Position numbers and translations under genes: made by a program
Part shown: one piece after another, positions 44,213-55,789 of the stretch
How positions within the stretch are numbered: position 1 is the stretch's first letter
How the letters are laid out: every line of letters starts with the position of its first letter
NCBI GenBank assembly: GCA_036346225.1
Contig: JARFIW010001480.1
Coordinates: 13,697,501-13,761,500, forward strand
Source of the DNA: Platerodrilus igneus
Lineage: Eukaryota; Arthropoda; Insecta; Coleoptera; Lycidae
Direction of reading: 5' to 3'
Length of the DNA: 64,000 nucleotides
The notes under the pieces: model-generated
The model's database searches: none
Told to the model about the DNA's origin: nothing
The model's input: only the letters and a program-made list of their open reading frames with translations

Positions 44213-45587
44213 TTAAACAACGTCAGGCATTACATGGAACCTCTTTAAATTTACAATATTGTGAGGGCCCAAAACGTCCCCATTTGAATCTTTTAACAAA
44301 TACGCATTACTATTTACTCGTTTTATGACCTCATATGGGCCTTCATATAAAACAAAGAATTTTCTTCTTTTGGAAAATTAAGTTCGTCGCAAATATTATT
44401 GGGTGCATCTCTTCCAAACATCAAAAATGAAGGACAAAAGCCTGTAACATCATGAACTACTGAATTCAAACACAACTCATTCTTAGCTACCTCATAAGCC
44501 CATTTCGTATGCTTCGTAAAACAATATGTTCGAATCAATCTACCTATCTCCTTATTTACACGTTCCGTGGGATTTCCTTGTGGAAAATAGACGGACGTAT
44601 GACATATTTTTACGTTTCTTTGTGTAAGTGCGTTTACCTAAATTTTTGAATGGAACTGCGTTCCATTATCGGTTAAAATAGCTTCCGGAACTAAAACGTT
44701 ATTAAAATAACCATTTACTAGTTTATTGACTATAATCCTACCAGTACCACGTTTCAACGGGTATAGTTTTGTAAAACGCGTAAAAGAATCTACTACTACC
44801 AATAACACCGTACAACCCCCCCTAGACGTAGGCAAAGGGCCCATCAAATCTAGACTAATTAATTCCCGGGTCTCTTATAAATAAGAGAATTAAACGGACC
44901 TCTCTCCGTCTTCGATACCTTACATTTTTGACAAACCTCGCACGACACGACAATTTGTTTTATATTCCTTAACATTTTAGGCCAATAAAACGTTTTCCGC
45001 ATATGCAAATGAGTTTTTTTATAGCCGAAATTGCCAATATCCGAATGCTGCTGCAATATTAATTCTTTTACCTGATTCTTCGGAACACATAATTGAAAAT
45101 CCCCATTTTCCTGATCACTCTTTTTGAATAAAATCCCTTCATGCATTTTATACCATTTAGTCACTCTATCAATTCCCTTTTTCAATTGCGATAAAATTTG
45201 TCCAACCCAAGGATCATTTACTTGGTCGTCCCTGATTGTTTTTAAATTATTTCTAACATTTTTAAACTCATTTGTTAATTTGAGCATATACAGCCCTATA
45301 GAACTACTGTTGTCTGGTTTTCGAGAGTCCCTTTTTACCAAAGGCCGTCGAGATAGTGCATCTGCCACCACGTTTTCGCTACCCTTGCAATACTGAATAC
45401 TAAAATCGTACTCCTGCATAAACAATACCCAACGTGTCAATCTGGGTGTTTTCAATAAAGAATTCATAATAAAAGACAACGCCTTGTGGTCCGACACAAC
45501 CACTATTGGACGTCCCAATACCAATACCCGCCATAATTTCAATGCATAAACGATTGCCAAAGCTTCTTTCTCAGTGGTCGTATATCA
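44213..45587 (-). pseudogene. Gypsy pol 3' half: RNase H and integrase, broken
   Basis: Continues the upstream frame after a TGA at 45587-45585: YTTTEKEALAIVYALKLWRV, VVVSDHKALSF and GSENVVADALSRRP (RNase H), then YKMHEGILFKK, the zinc-binding HSDIGNFGYKKTH...CEVCQKCK of the integrase and, after a frameshift near 44865, SLDLMGPLPTSRGG, VVVDSFTRFTKLYPLK and ILTDNGTQF (two catalytic Asp). A TAG at 44640-44638 interrupts before VYFPQGNPTERVNKEI (catalytic Glu). The end YEGPYEVIKRVNSNAYLLKD...GPHNIVNLKRF is reached after another shift near 44345, where roughly a hundred residues usual in the family seem deleted. Stop TAA near 44213. Confidence 0.85.
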
Positions 45588-48329
45588 CAGTTCAGCTCCA
45601 CGTAATGTACGACTACCATAAGCTAAAACCCTTTCATCACCTGTTGCCGGTTCTATCTGATAAAGATAACAGCCTAATCCCACATCAGAACTATCCGCTT
45701 GTATGTACATGATTTCGGCTAAATTTGGGTGGCTCACCACCGTAGTATCAAGATACGCCCTTTTTATTCTAATAAACGCATCTAATTCACACGTTCCCCA
45801 TTCCCATTTTACATCTTTCCTCAGTAGCCTTACTAAAGGAGAAGTTAAATCGGCAAAATTTCTATAAAACCGCCTATCGTAGTTGACGATCCCCAAAAAC
45901 CCCCTTAACTCACGCACGTTACGCGGTCTAGGAAACCTTTGAATAACTCCAATCCGAGAGGGATCCATCGAAATACCCTCTGGCGTGATAATGTGCCCTA
46001 AAAATGAAACACTCCGCTTTGCAAAAACGCACTTCCTTAACTTCAGTGTCAAATTAGCGTTTCCTAATTTCGAAAAGATAATTTCCAAATGCTTAACATG
46101 CTCCTTCGCAGTCTTGGAATAAATCAATAATTCATCGACATACATCACTGCAAAATTATCAACGTTCGACCCCAAAACTTGGCCTAACGCCCTAATAAAA
46201 CTAGCCACCGATGTCGATAGCCCGAATGGCAAAACATTAAAAACATACGTGACCCCATTAAAGAGGAATCCTACATATTTCCTATCCTGCTTTCTAATTG
46301 GAATTTGGTAATACGATGACGTGAGATTCAACGTCGATAAATATTGTCCTTCTCGAAATCTCACCAAAAGTTCATCCGGTCGCGGTGGAATAATGTGATC
46401 TTTTTCCATTCGCAAATTTAGAAACCGTGCGTCCAAACATACCCGTACAGTTTTATTTTTTTTAACAACCGCCGTTAACGGTGAAACGTACTCAGTTTGA
46501 GCAGCTGAAATAACATTTGATTTTATTAGTTCGTCGATTTGACGTTCCGCTTTTTCGCGGTGCGCAATTGCAATTTGATATGTTGCCTTAAAAAACGGTG
46601 CGTTATTCCGCATACGAATCTCGTGCTCGTAACTCCTTATTTTCCCGGGCGTTTCCGAAAAAACTCTACCATACTTTTGTAATATTTCGTACAATTCCGC
46701 CTTTCCGTCCTCATCAAAACACTCCGCCCCTTTACAAGCCTCTAGTAAATCTAAATCTGAATATCGATGTCTTATTGCCGCCGATTCTACTTCGCGTACC
46801 AAATTTATAGCCAATTGTTTTTCTTTTCTCTCCCCACAAAGCAGTTTAACTTTTAATCCCTTCAAAGGTATACTTAAAAATCCGTTATCAAAATCTATTT
46901 GAACTTTTTCTGCTGCGAGCCAATCGCAACCTAAAACAATATTTTCGTTAAGCTTTGGAACCACTACACAAGGTACCTCAAACAAAATTTTATTTGTATA
47001 CAAAGGCAGTAGGATTTGCTTACTTATCTTCTGTTTCTTTGACCCAACTGCAACTGAAATCCACATATTATTTACCGGTAAAGATTCAAATTTTACTGGT
47101 TCCCTCAAAACATTAGTTAGAAACTTTTCAGGAATTGCGCTGCATTGCGATCCGGAATCAATTAACATTTCAACCTCGGTCCCTACCACATTAGCTTTAA
47201 TTACAGGAGATGACAACACTTCGGCTCCATCTATTGACCCATTTTCGCCTTCACTCTCAGTTACTAAATCTTGACCAACCGCAATGTACCTTACTGACCT
47301 ATTAACCTCTTTGCGAGCATCATTATTACCACCCCTCCAATTATCACGCCTATCACCATTGTCATTACTATTATTCGACTGATTTGCATTACTATTGTTA
47401 TCATTATTATTGTTTCTACTTTCATTAAATCTCCTTCTCTCCCCCTGGTTTCTAAAATTCTCGTTCCGATTCCTATTCCTGTCAAATCTATTATAATTAC
47501 CCCTATAAATATGCTCTTCCACCTCCCTATTTTCTTTCCTATTATGATTTCTGAAATTCGACTCCTCTGCAAAAGTAGAATCTAAATTACGCAAATAAGC
47601 TTCGACTTCTTCTACACCTTTCAGACCTGAAATACAAATTTCTCTCTGAATTTCTTGTGGAAAATGTTTAATTAAGAAATGCACTAATTGCTCCTCCTCC
47701 ATGCTCTCAGATAAAAATACCACTTGTCCTACCCATTTTAAGAAATAGTCTGCACGACTGCCACTTTTATATTGTCCATATTTGATTTCAAGAAACAATT
47801 CCCGCTCTTGTTCGATTCCCCAATATCGATTTTTAAAGCACTCGCAGAAGTTTTCAAAACTCTTAAAACTATTTTCTTTTGCGACGCCCCAATCATGAGA
47901 AGATTCTTTCAAACAATTTAATGCCAATCCTAATCTATTGCGTTCGCCAACACCTGCCTCATCCATCAAATTTTTCAATTTTTTAAGAAATATTATGGGA
48001 TGTAATGACCCTCCTGGCACAAATGATAAATTTAAACCACCCAAATCCTTCCACAAAGAGACGTAATTTCTATCATAATTATTTTCATCTTTAATTTTAT
48101 GTTCTGTGACAACACCATCGGACTTCACAATATCAACCTTTTTCGCTACTGTTTGCGCTAACTGATTAATGCTCCACTGCATCTCAGACATGCCTTCCGC
48201 TAGTTTAGTTATTACATCTTCTAATTTATCTACTTTCGATGCTTTACTACATTTTGCATTTTCAATCTCGCCCTCATCATAATCGTTCTTATTTTTACGT
48301 GGCATTTTTATACAAATTATACAATTCAC
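45585..48329 (-). pseudogene. Gypsy gag-protease-RT polyprotein, 914 codons, altered RT active site
   Basis: One long frame from ATG 48329. Residues 1-350: gag, with coiled region 30-65, capsid-like helices about 95-250, then an Asn/Arg-rich tract 255-345 (FNESRNNNNDNNSN type) without any CCHC zinc knuckle. Protease with LIDSGSQCSAIP at 389-400 and NIVLGCDWL at 463-471. RT about 590-860: LTAVVKKNKTVRVCLDARFL, the first catalytic motif as LSTLNLTSSYYQIPI with Asn668 where an Asp is expected, and MYVDELLIYS with Glu733 in place of the second Asp of YxDD. Connection with VSFLGHI and FRGFLGI-like RELRGFLGIVNYDRRF. The frame ends by TGA inside RNase H (TLRGAEL). Gag and pol share one frame, without shift. 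With two of three catalytic acids changed the RT should be inactive. Confidence 0.85.
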
Positions 48330-48782
48330 AAAATAGTAATCCTAAAACTAACTAAAAGCTAACCCTACAACTTAATACTTTAAACATGATTTCTCATTTC
48401 ACATTAAATTTAATAATTGTCAAGGTGAGCATTCTTTCCTAACAATGAATTTTAAATTTTCAAAAGCATTGTAATTGTAAACAAAATAAATCTAATACAA
48501 CGTACTTTAAAACTCGTTAGCTTTAATCTGTTAAAGATAGAAAATTTCGAACTCCAGGGTTACAATACCGGTTATACCTGCAAATTCCTATCTAGCGTTC
48601 TACACAAACATGAGTCGTATAGGTTCAATACTTTCTTCACAATTCTACCTAAACGTGGCCTTAATTATACCGCATTCCCATGTCATAAATTTTTCTCTTA
48701 CAAGTTCGGCTGTACCTAACAAATATGTCTTTGTTTCCTGGGAAGCTAGAATTTTACTTTTCCCCTCGCCTTTATTTCTGGT

Positions 48783-48802
48783 CTCACGTTGTGGCGTCAA
48801 AT
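48783..48802 (-). other. Primer-binding region of the gypsy element
   Basis: On the minus strand ATTTGACGCCACAACGTGAG follows the 5' LTR. Its GCC..AACGTG part resembles tRNA-complementary primer sites of gypsy elements; the tRNA is not identified. Confidence 0.5.
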
Positions 48803-49316
48803 TAAAGTGCTCCTTTTTTTCACACCTGAATTTATTTCACTATTTTGATGGTTAATTGTGCCTCGGACTACTAAGTCATTCAGTAAACAAAACAAAAAGA
48901 ACATGGAAACTACTTATTTATTGCAATTATAAACACACAAACTCCTCCTCTCAGGGCGCGTAGAAATATTGAAAGGAATCGTATCCAACGTTAATATTAA
49001 ACCAAATGTAACTAGTAGCATTTAAATTAATGGCTGTTACAAATACAAATAGATATACCATGCCACTACGGTATATCAAATAAACTATAATAAATTCAAT
49101 AAACAACTGGAAACGAAATACAGAGTGATACTACCTTAATAATAATTGTCCCAGAGCATTTATTACACTGGTCACAATGAACGAACTATCACCGTCGCGA
49201 CTTGCCTCTACTTTTGGGTCACGTCTTACCCTCACGAGCACTCAAGGCAGACTGCCGAATCCGTACTCCGCGCACATACCACTTAGTTAAGGGCGGCACC
49301 ACTAAAACGCACCACA
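48803..49316 (-). repeat. Gypsy 5' LTR
   Basis: Same as the 3' LTR apart from about a dozen substitutions; its inner end has TA where the other has TG. Outer end CACCACA is followed by CGGT at 49317-49320. Confidence 0.9.
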
Positions 49317-49376
49317 CGGTAACGAAAGTGAACGAAAACAAACGAATTAAAAATGGCGTCGTAATATGTACGACAC

Positions 49377-49391
49377 GTTAGTATTCTAAGG
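49377..49391 (-). repeat. piggyBac right terminal inverted repeat
   Basis: Read inward on the minus strand: CCTTAGAATACTAAC after TTAA (49392-49395). Three differences from the left end over 15 bp. Confidence 0.75.
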
Positions 49392-49597
49392 TTAACACAA
49401 TGTAATGGATCTTTTGAATTTATCTTTACCCTTATCTCTGTAAGTGATGGAGAGATGGACTCGAATCTACAGGTGAAAGTAATTCATCTTTTTGTAATAT
49501 TTTGTGTTGTTGCTTTTCAGCAAAGACTGTATTCGTTTGCCTCTGCTTAAACTCATCTTTAAATTCTTGTTATAGTAAATATTGGAATTATATTATT

Positions 49598-50128
49598 CAT
49601 CATCATCATCATTAGATCTTCAGTTCTAGAACTGTTTGGACGCGTACCTTCATTGTTTCCTCGTCTGAACCAACCTACACATTTCCCTGAAATTTGCACA
49701 GTCTGCATCTATCACTATCTGTGTGCTAAAGTCTGATCTCGGTCTGCCTCTACCTCTCTTTTTCTATTTCTGCTTGTAGTATATCCCGTAGTGTTTCCCA
49801 AAAATGACTTAGAACGTATCCTATCCTTCTATTTCTCCTATTTTTCATTTTCCACAGATATCTTTATTCCTCTACTATTTCTACAAACTATTTGTTATTA
49901 ACTTTGTCTGCCCATGCTACCATCTTTATACGTCTGAAGCACAACATTCCAGAAGGCTTCTATCTTTTTCTGTCTGCTTTTCCTACTGCCCCTATTTCAA
50001 AATGTACTGTGCTGTGCTCCACACTCTGCTTTGAACAGTTTTCTTCTTGTATCTATGTTCGTTGTCTTTAAACATAGCTGCTGTTCTTTCTTGTTTGATG
50101 CAGTTCGGTCACCTATTGTTTTACAGTT
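49598..50128 (-). pseudogene. RTE-type LINE 3' end, copy 1
   Basis: Minus-strand remains of the region encoding LYGCEAW...EAFxMWCYRRMxK and the closing helical segment, similar base by base to 50661-51150. It ends in the simple repeat (ATG)n (minus strand) at 49598-49613, a typical microsatellite-like LINE tail. Many stops and shifts. Only the last part of the element is present. Confidence 0.7.
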
Positions 50129-50320
50129 TTATACCCTATTTCCGCGATATTCAGTGGTATATGAAGGGGGGGTAAGCAGCCTTTGACTGCCAAGTTCCCC
50201 TAGCACCTAAACCTTTGTCGAATTAATAGTTTTTCCAATTTATCTTTTCGCACAATCAGCATTAGTTGAAAATATTTCACAACCAACAACTGTAGTTGTT
50301 TATAATAATCTTCAGATTTA
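50129..50320 (-). repeat. 190-bp direct repeat, copy 1
   Basis: Matches 50466-50660: CCCTATTTC-CGxxATTCAGTG, TATGTGAAGGGGG-type sequence, TTAAGCAG, CTGCCAA-GTTCCCC, CGCACAAT, and TGTAGTTGTTTATAATAATC. It follows a LINE 3' end in both places. Not recognised otherwise. Confidence 0.7.
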
Positions 50321-50329
50321 GGAGCACTT

Positions 50330-50465
50330 GTTTTTTCGTCATTGGGTTTTACATCTTGAAACTGGTTGAACTTGTACTTCAGCTTATTTATGTTCTGAGC
50401 TAGCCTACACAGTTCCCTGCATTTCTCTGAACAGACGATATACAGCTCAATTCCCTTTTATTGTT
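50330..50465 (-). pseudogene. LINE 3' fragment, copy 2, internally deleted
   Basis: Contains TTCTGAGCTAGCCTACACAG and TTCCCTGCATTTCTCTGAAC, corresponding to 50739-50780 of the long copy, with most of the C-terminal region missing. It sits between the two 190-bp repeats. Confidence 0.6.
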
Positions 50466-50660
50466 TTCTAATTATATGCCCTATTTCACCGAGATTCAGT
50501 GCTATGTGAAGGGGGTTAAGCAGTCTGTGGCTGCCAAAGTTCCCCCAACACTTAGACATTTGCCGTATTATAGTTTTCAAATAAATCCTTCCGCACAATT
50601 AACATTAGTTGAGAGTATTGCAAAACCAATATCTGTAGTTGTTTATAATAATCACCATGT
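50466..50660 (-). repeat. 190-bp direct repeat, copy 2
   Basis: See 50129-50320. It directly abuts the 3' end of the long LINE copy at 50661. Confidence 0.7.
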
Positions 50661-53600
50661 TTAAGTACAGTTATTATTGTTGTCATTAGTTTTTCCATCT
50701 TGCGACTGGTTGGAAACGTACCTCCATTGATTTCTATTCTGAGCTAGCCTACACATTTCCCTGAAATTCTCACAACCTACATCTTTCACTATCTGTGTGC
50801 AGTAGTCTAACCTAGGCCTACTTCTGCTTCTCTTTTTTCCTATCACTGCTTCTAATATATTCCGCGCTATTCCCTCATGTCTTAGTATGTGGCCTATCAT
50901 CTCTCCTATTTTTTACTGTTTTCCACATAGTTCTTTCTTCCCCTACCATTTCTAGTACCACTTTGTTCTTAACTATGTATGTCCATGATATCTTCATCAT
51001 ACGTCTGTAGCACCACATTTCAAACGCTTCTACCTTTTTCTTGTCTGCTTCTCCTACTGTCCAGGCTTCACAACCATACAGTGCTGTGCTCCACACATAT
51101 GTTTTAAGCAATATTTTCCTTGTTTGTGGTCTTTGAACAGTAGTTGCTTTTTCTTGTTAAATGTAGCACGACCTTGTACTAATCTTTGTTTTATATTTTT
51201 GTGCTTTTCCCATCTTGCGTTATTTGACTTCCTTAACCTCTTGTAAATTATAGTTACCTATTTATATTCTTGTTTTTGATTTATTATCCCCTCTTTTGCA
51301 TACTAGAACTTTAGTTTTATTTTTGTTAATTTTCATACCATATCCCTCCGTTAGAACTGTTTCCATTTCATAAACAGCAGCTTTTAACTCTTACTTGCTA
51401 GATGCTAATACCGCTATATCATTTGCAAATCTAAGCATATCAATTTATGTCCCTGCATATTAATTCCAAATGTTTTCCTGCATTTGACAGTATTTATTGC
51501 CTCTTCTATGTATAAGTTAAAAATTAATGGGGATAAGGCACATTCCCATCTCACCCTTTTCCTAATATTTACTTCTCTACTTTCTTACTCTAATTCTATT
51601 ACTGCTGTTTGTTCTTTGTATAAGCTATGCACTACTCGTCTATCCCTACAACTCATTCCAATCTTTTTGAGCATTTCGAACATTTTTTTTCAGATCTACA
51701 AACCCTATATATACGCTTTCCCCCTTCTTTATTGTTTTCTCCATTATCACCCTCAGAGTTAAAATAGCTTCCCGTGTTACCCTGTTTCGCCTAAACCCAA
51801 ATTGATCTTCTCCCAGTATTTTTTCAGCTCGTTTTTCCATTCGTCTTTGTACAATTCTAGTTAATATTTTTGAAACCTGTGCTGTCAAGCTTATTGTTCG
51901 AAAATTTTCACATCTATCCGCACCTCTTTTTTTGGTATACTTACTATGATGTTACGTTTGAAATCTATGGGTATCTCGCCTGTCTCATACATATAGCTTA
52001 CAAGTCGGAATAGACGTTCTGTAACTGCTTGTCCAGCGGCTTTTAGAGTTTCTGCTTGCACCTTATCTGTACCCGGTGCCTTACCATTTTTCAGACCCTT
52101 TAATGCTAGTTCAAATTCATCTCTAAGTATAGGATGTTCCAGGTCATCCTTTTCAAGGTCTGATTCCTGTTCTAATGCTGTTAGTTCCTCTCCTGAATAT
52201 AAATTCCCTATATATTTCTGCCATCTAGCTACTTTCTTAACATTTTCTATAATGACGTTTCCTCCCGCATCCCTTATATTTTTGCTATATGGTTTTATAT
52301 CCCTAAATTTCATTCAAATTAATTTGTATGCTTCATCTGTCTGTCCTATTTTCATTTTACTTTGTACCTCGTTGCACTTTTCATAAATCTATTGTTCTTT
52401 AGTTTTCCTGCATTTGCGAATAATTTCCCATTTTATGGCTTTGTATCTCTGTTTTCCTGTTTTGTCTGATCTATTTTTGTATGTTCGTCTTTCTTCTATT
52501 AAATTCAGGATATCCGTTGTTATCCATGGTTTCTTATTTTCTTTTTGTTAATACCCCAGAATATCTCTGAAGCCATGTCTAAGTTGGATTTAATGTTAGT
52601 CCATTCTGTTTCTACTTCCTTAGTATCAGAAATTTTCCCGATATCTTTCAGCAATTCATTTGACTTTCGTTTAAATCTTTCGTGGATATTTTATATTTTA
52701 GTTTCTCAAAGTCAAAGTGCCTTTTTCCGTTCCTCTTTTTCAGATTTTTAAATTTAAGTGCGGCCTTCATAATTACGATGTTGTGGTCAGTGTCTATATC
52801 TGCTTCCGGGTAGCTTATACAGTCTTTTACTTGACTTCTAAACCTTTGTCTAACAATAATGTAATCTATTTGAGACCTTCCTATATCTCTTGGCATCTTC
52901 CATGTGTATCGTCTTCTAGCATGATGTTGAAATAGTGTTTTTGTGTTGGTTAAGCTGTTCTTGTCGCAAAATTCTACCAGCCTATTTTCCCTGTTATTTC
53001 TCGTGCCTAAATCAAATAAACCTTTTATCGCTCTTTCCCTACCCTCACCTACCACTGCATTAAAATCCCTGTGATTATTAAATTTTAATGTACTTTTACT
53101 CATCTTTGTAAATCGCCTTTACCTCTTCCTCACTGTAAGTAGAGGTGGGCATGTATACTTGTATTATTACTGTATTTACTGGTTTAGATTCAAATCTAAC
53201 CATGAGTACTCTTTGGTTCTTTTGTAGGTAGTTTTCTACACGTCGCCCTATCTTTTTTCGCATAACTACTCCCACACCCGAATTTCCTTCATCTGATCCT
53301 GTATGAATCACCCTGAAGTCTCCACTCCAAAAATTCCCCGCTTCTGGCTAGCGGACTTCGCTAATTCCTACTATGTCTAGTGCTAACCTATCAATTTCGA
53401 GTTTCAGGTTCTCTAGCTTACCTACTTGTTTCATACTTCAAACATTCCACGCTTCGACTCGCTGAATGTTCACGGATCTTTTTCTATTCTTTCTGATCAC
53501 ATCCCCCGAAGTAGTCCCCTCCCGGAGATCCAAATGGGGGAGAATTTTTTACCCCAGACGATGCTATCATGTTTAACAATTTCTGTACGCAGTGTACTTG

Positions 53601-53880
53601 GAAGGTAATGTGGTGGTTTCCCGTTGCCTTCCACATCGCAGTATTGTGTCTTAGAATGTCATACCGAGCCCTATGGTCTCTACCACTCTAAGAACCGAAA
53701 AAGCTGCTTCCCTCTTTCAGGGACCTGTCTTAGTCTGGTTCCTCACTAAAGACCCCACTAATTTAGTTAAACCTATAGTTCGGTTATTTAGCTCATTGAA
53801 ACGCACAAGCCATTCTACCTGTTCTAATATTTTAGAACGTCAAGGTGCAGGTCCGTTCAGAATGGTTATTATTATTATAA
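50661..53880 (-). pseudogene. RTE-type LINE, nearly full length, inactive
   Basis: Minus strand. 5' end at about 53862 (ATTCTGAACGGACCTGCACC). Endonuclease domain 53420-52648: HTGSDEGNSGVGVVMRKKIG, QVYMPTSTYSEEE, DFNAVVGEGRE, LVEFCDKNSLTNTKTLF, and IDYIIVRQRFRSQVKDCISY followed by DTDHNIVI. RT 52313-51110: LKGLKNGKAPGTDKVQAETLK, IVSIPKK, EDQFGFRRNRVTREAI, GFVDLKK, then LRFANDIAVLASSK near 51420, where the catalytic FADD has become FAND. C-terminus 51111-50661: LYGCEAWTVGEADKKKVEAF, MWCYRRMMKISW, MIGHILRHEGIARNILEAVI, RPRLDY. Ends NQSQDGKTNDNNNN, the Asn run being translated from an AAC/AAT tail. Several stops and shifts. Known: APE endonuclease nicks target DNA and RT copies the RNA from the nick. 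Confidence 0.85.
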
Positions 53881-55789
53881 AAAAAATAATGAAATAATAT
53901 CTGAGGTGTTAAGCACGTCACACCAGTTTCACCGTTGCTCTTGTAATACTTGTATCCCGAGAATTAACATCCTTGTTGTTGTGTCGATGATTACATACGG
54001 GAAAAATAATAAAATTAAGGTAATAATAGATTGTTGTCAGCAGTAAAAAGACAATTTAATAGAAACATTGTAATCTGATTACATATTGTCCAGGTTTAAA
54101 TTAATAAGGACTTGAGACTGAAAACTTTTTATGAATACTAGAGTCAGAGTAGCGTAAGTCTTACAATGAACATATTCTACAAAAATCAGATAATGCTTCC
54201 GAATTACGTATAAAATGATTTACGTTTGTCTGGCTCAAACATAAGTCAGGCCTTACGTTCTTATAACCTTAGTAAAAATAAAAAAGGAGAATTTTACATG
54301 GACTTCCGTTATTATAGCTCGATGCAAAATCTGATTTTACATGTGAAATAGTAATAACCTGAAAATCGCTATTTCTGGACTTGCGTTCGTCTGGTTCTGA
54401 GTTACAGAAATAATTATGGGTCTTCTTTGGGTTAATATTTATTTAATTGTTAGTTAAACCTTAGTCTGTAGAAATTGTTTTGCTATTATATTTACTAGTA
54501 TTAAAATAGTTTTCTATTAACCTTCTATTTGTTTGCTACGAGCGGCAGAATACATTTTGAACACAGGCGGCCTAGGCTCACTGCGCGGCACTGGCAGTTG
54601 ATAAAATATTACTTGAGAGGTCAGTTTCTAATGTATTAACAATTAGCTTTACGAACAGCATTATCATATAAAGTTTATATTTTTTCATGCTAAACGAGAA
54701 AGAAAACTGTATTTTAACTAAGGATGAGTAGGGTATTAATACCCATAGCAGTCGTGTTGTTATAACTTTCCAAACTTGATATTCTTATATTTAAAATTTT
54801 ATGTGAAGATACGCATTTCCAATTTTATAACGTTTATCGACTAAGGCCCTTTTGCCTAATTAAAATGATCGATCGACATTGAACACTTAGATTTGCCCTC
54901 AATATTTAATTTCATCGAGTATATCGTACATCAAAGGGCGAAACACTTAGACAAAGAAATACCGTTCGACAGAGTGGTCAACTAAAAGCGTAAGGACGTG
55001 AGTGACTATCTGTCCACTTAACTACATTTCGTGTCCCTTTTGCTGAAATTGTCATTGTCTCACGGTCTATTACAAACGTAATGAATCATAGAGAAAAGGG
55101 ACACATGCTACAAACCCTGCACGCCCTTTCATCTAGTCGATGCTATTCACTCACAAGTTTTCTTCTGAATTAGTCGTGATATCAAGTAACATCTAACGAG
55201 ATCGTGTAAGGCAGCATTTCTAGTTTAGTCGAAAGTATGTAAATGTATAAGGCGCGAAGCTGAATAATACAATCATGAGACAAACGCTATTCGTTTAGAT
55301 GCTGAAACATAATATTTTGACACAATTTACAGTACATTCAGCGTTTCTGCACGTTAATGAAAAAGGCTTTAGACAGTATTAAGGATAATACTATTTTAAA
55401 TAAACTAGTTTGATGTTTTAAGCGTTAAAACGGCGGTAAAACTATGAGTTTCTGGAAACTTTAGTACGAGATGTTTTAATTTGTAAAATAAATATTTTAA
55501 AAGTGATCAACGACACAAAAGGTTTAATAAGAGCGGTACGAGTATAGTCCGGACCAGTTAATCTGGCACATGACTCTCATGATCTATTACAAGAAAACTT
55601 AGGAAAATATTGTTTATCATTGACTACGCTAATACGCAAAAGGCGTTTGGTCTCAATTTGTATAGAGCAACTTAAAGACGTATCTCAGCTTATAAATACC
55701 ATTCATAACCTAAAATTCTATTATTCAACTGTCACCCTGATATCCAACGCAACGAGAGCGTACACGCTTATGCTTAAGCCCTAACAAGA
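53881..55789. other. AT-rich stretch, no supported gene
   Basis: No recognisable protein. An 11-bp perfect inverted repeat (GTGTCCCTTTT near 55030 and AAAAGGGACAC near 55096) is the only structure noticed. Confidence 0.35.

Larger units (their letters stand above)
43595..49316 (-). mobile_element. Complete Ty3/gypsy retrotransposon, 5.7 kb, CGGT duplication, inside piggyBac
   Basis: Two 514-bp LTRs (43595-44108, 48803-49316) differ at about a dozen positions by eye. CGGT flanks the element (43591-43594, 49317-49320). On the minus strand: 5' LTR, primer-site region, gag-protease-RT frame (48329-45585), RNase H and integrase (45587-44213, broken), purine tract, 3' LTR. It lies in the upstream untranslated part of the piggyBac element, so it landed later. 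Inactive by coding changes, yet structurally whole and fairly young. Confidence 0.9.
41352..49391 (-). mobile_element. piggyBac element split by a gypsy insertion
   Basis: Left end TTAA (41348-41351) followed by CCCTAGAGTACTAAT; right end, read inward, TTAA (49392-49395) followed by CCTTAGAATACTAACG. A further TACTAACGTGTC occurs near both ends (41387 onward; minus strand from about 49383), followed by matching AT-rich sequence ending in TTACGAC. The transposase lies at 41516-43373 on the minus strand. The right end is separated from it by the 5.7 kb gypsy element, which sits upstream of the transposase start. Without that insertion the element would be about 2.3 kb, normal for piggyBac. TTAA is the family's obligatory target. 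Confidence 0.85.

Noticed and set aside
47291..47572. Second minus-strand frame rich in Ile/Met/Arg within gypsy gag
   Set aside because: Out-of-frame shadow of the Asn/Arg-rich gag tract in the 914-codon frame.
52717..52935. Plus-strand 72-codon frame
   Set aside because: Antisense to the LINE endonuclease domain.
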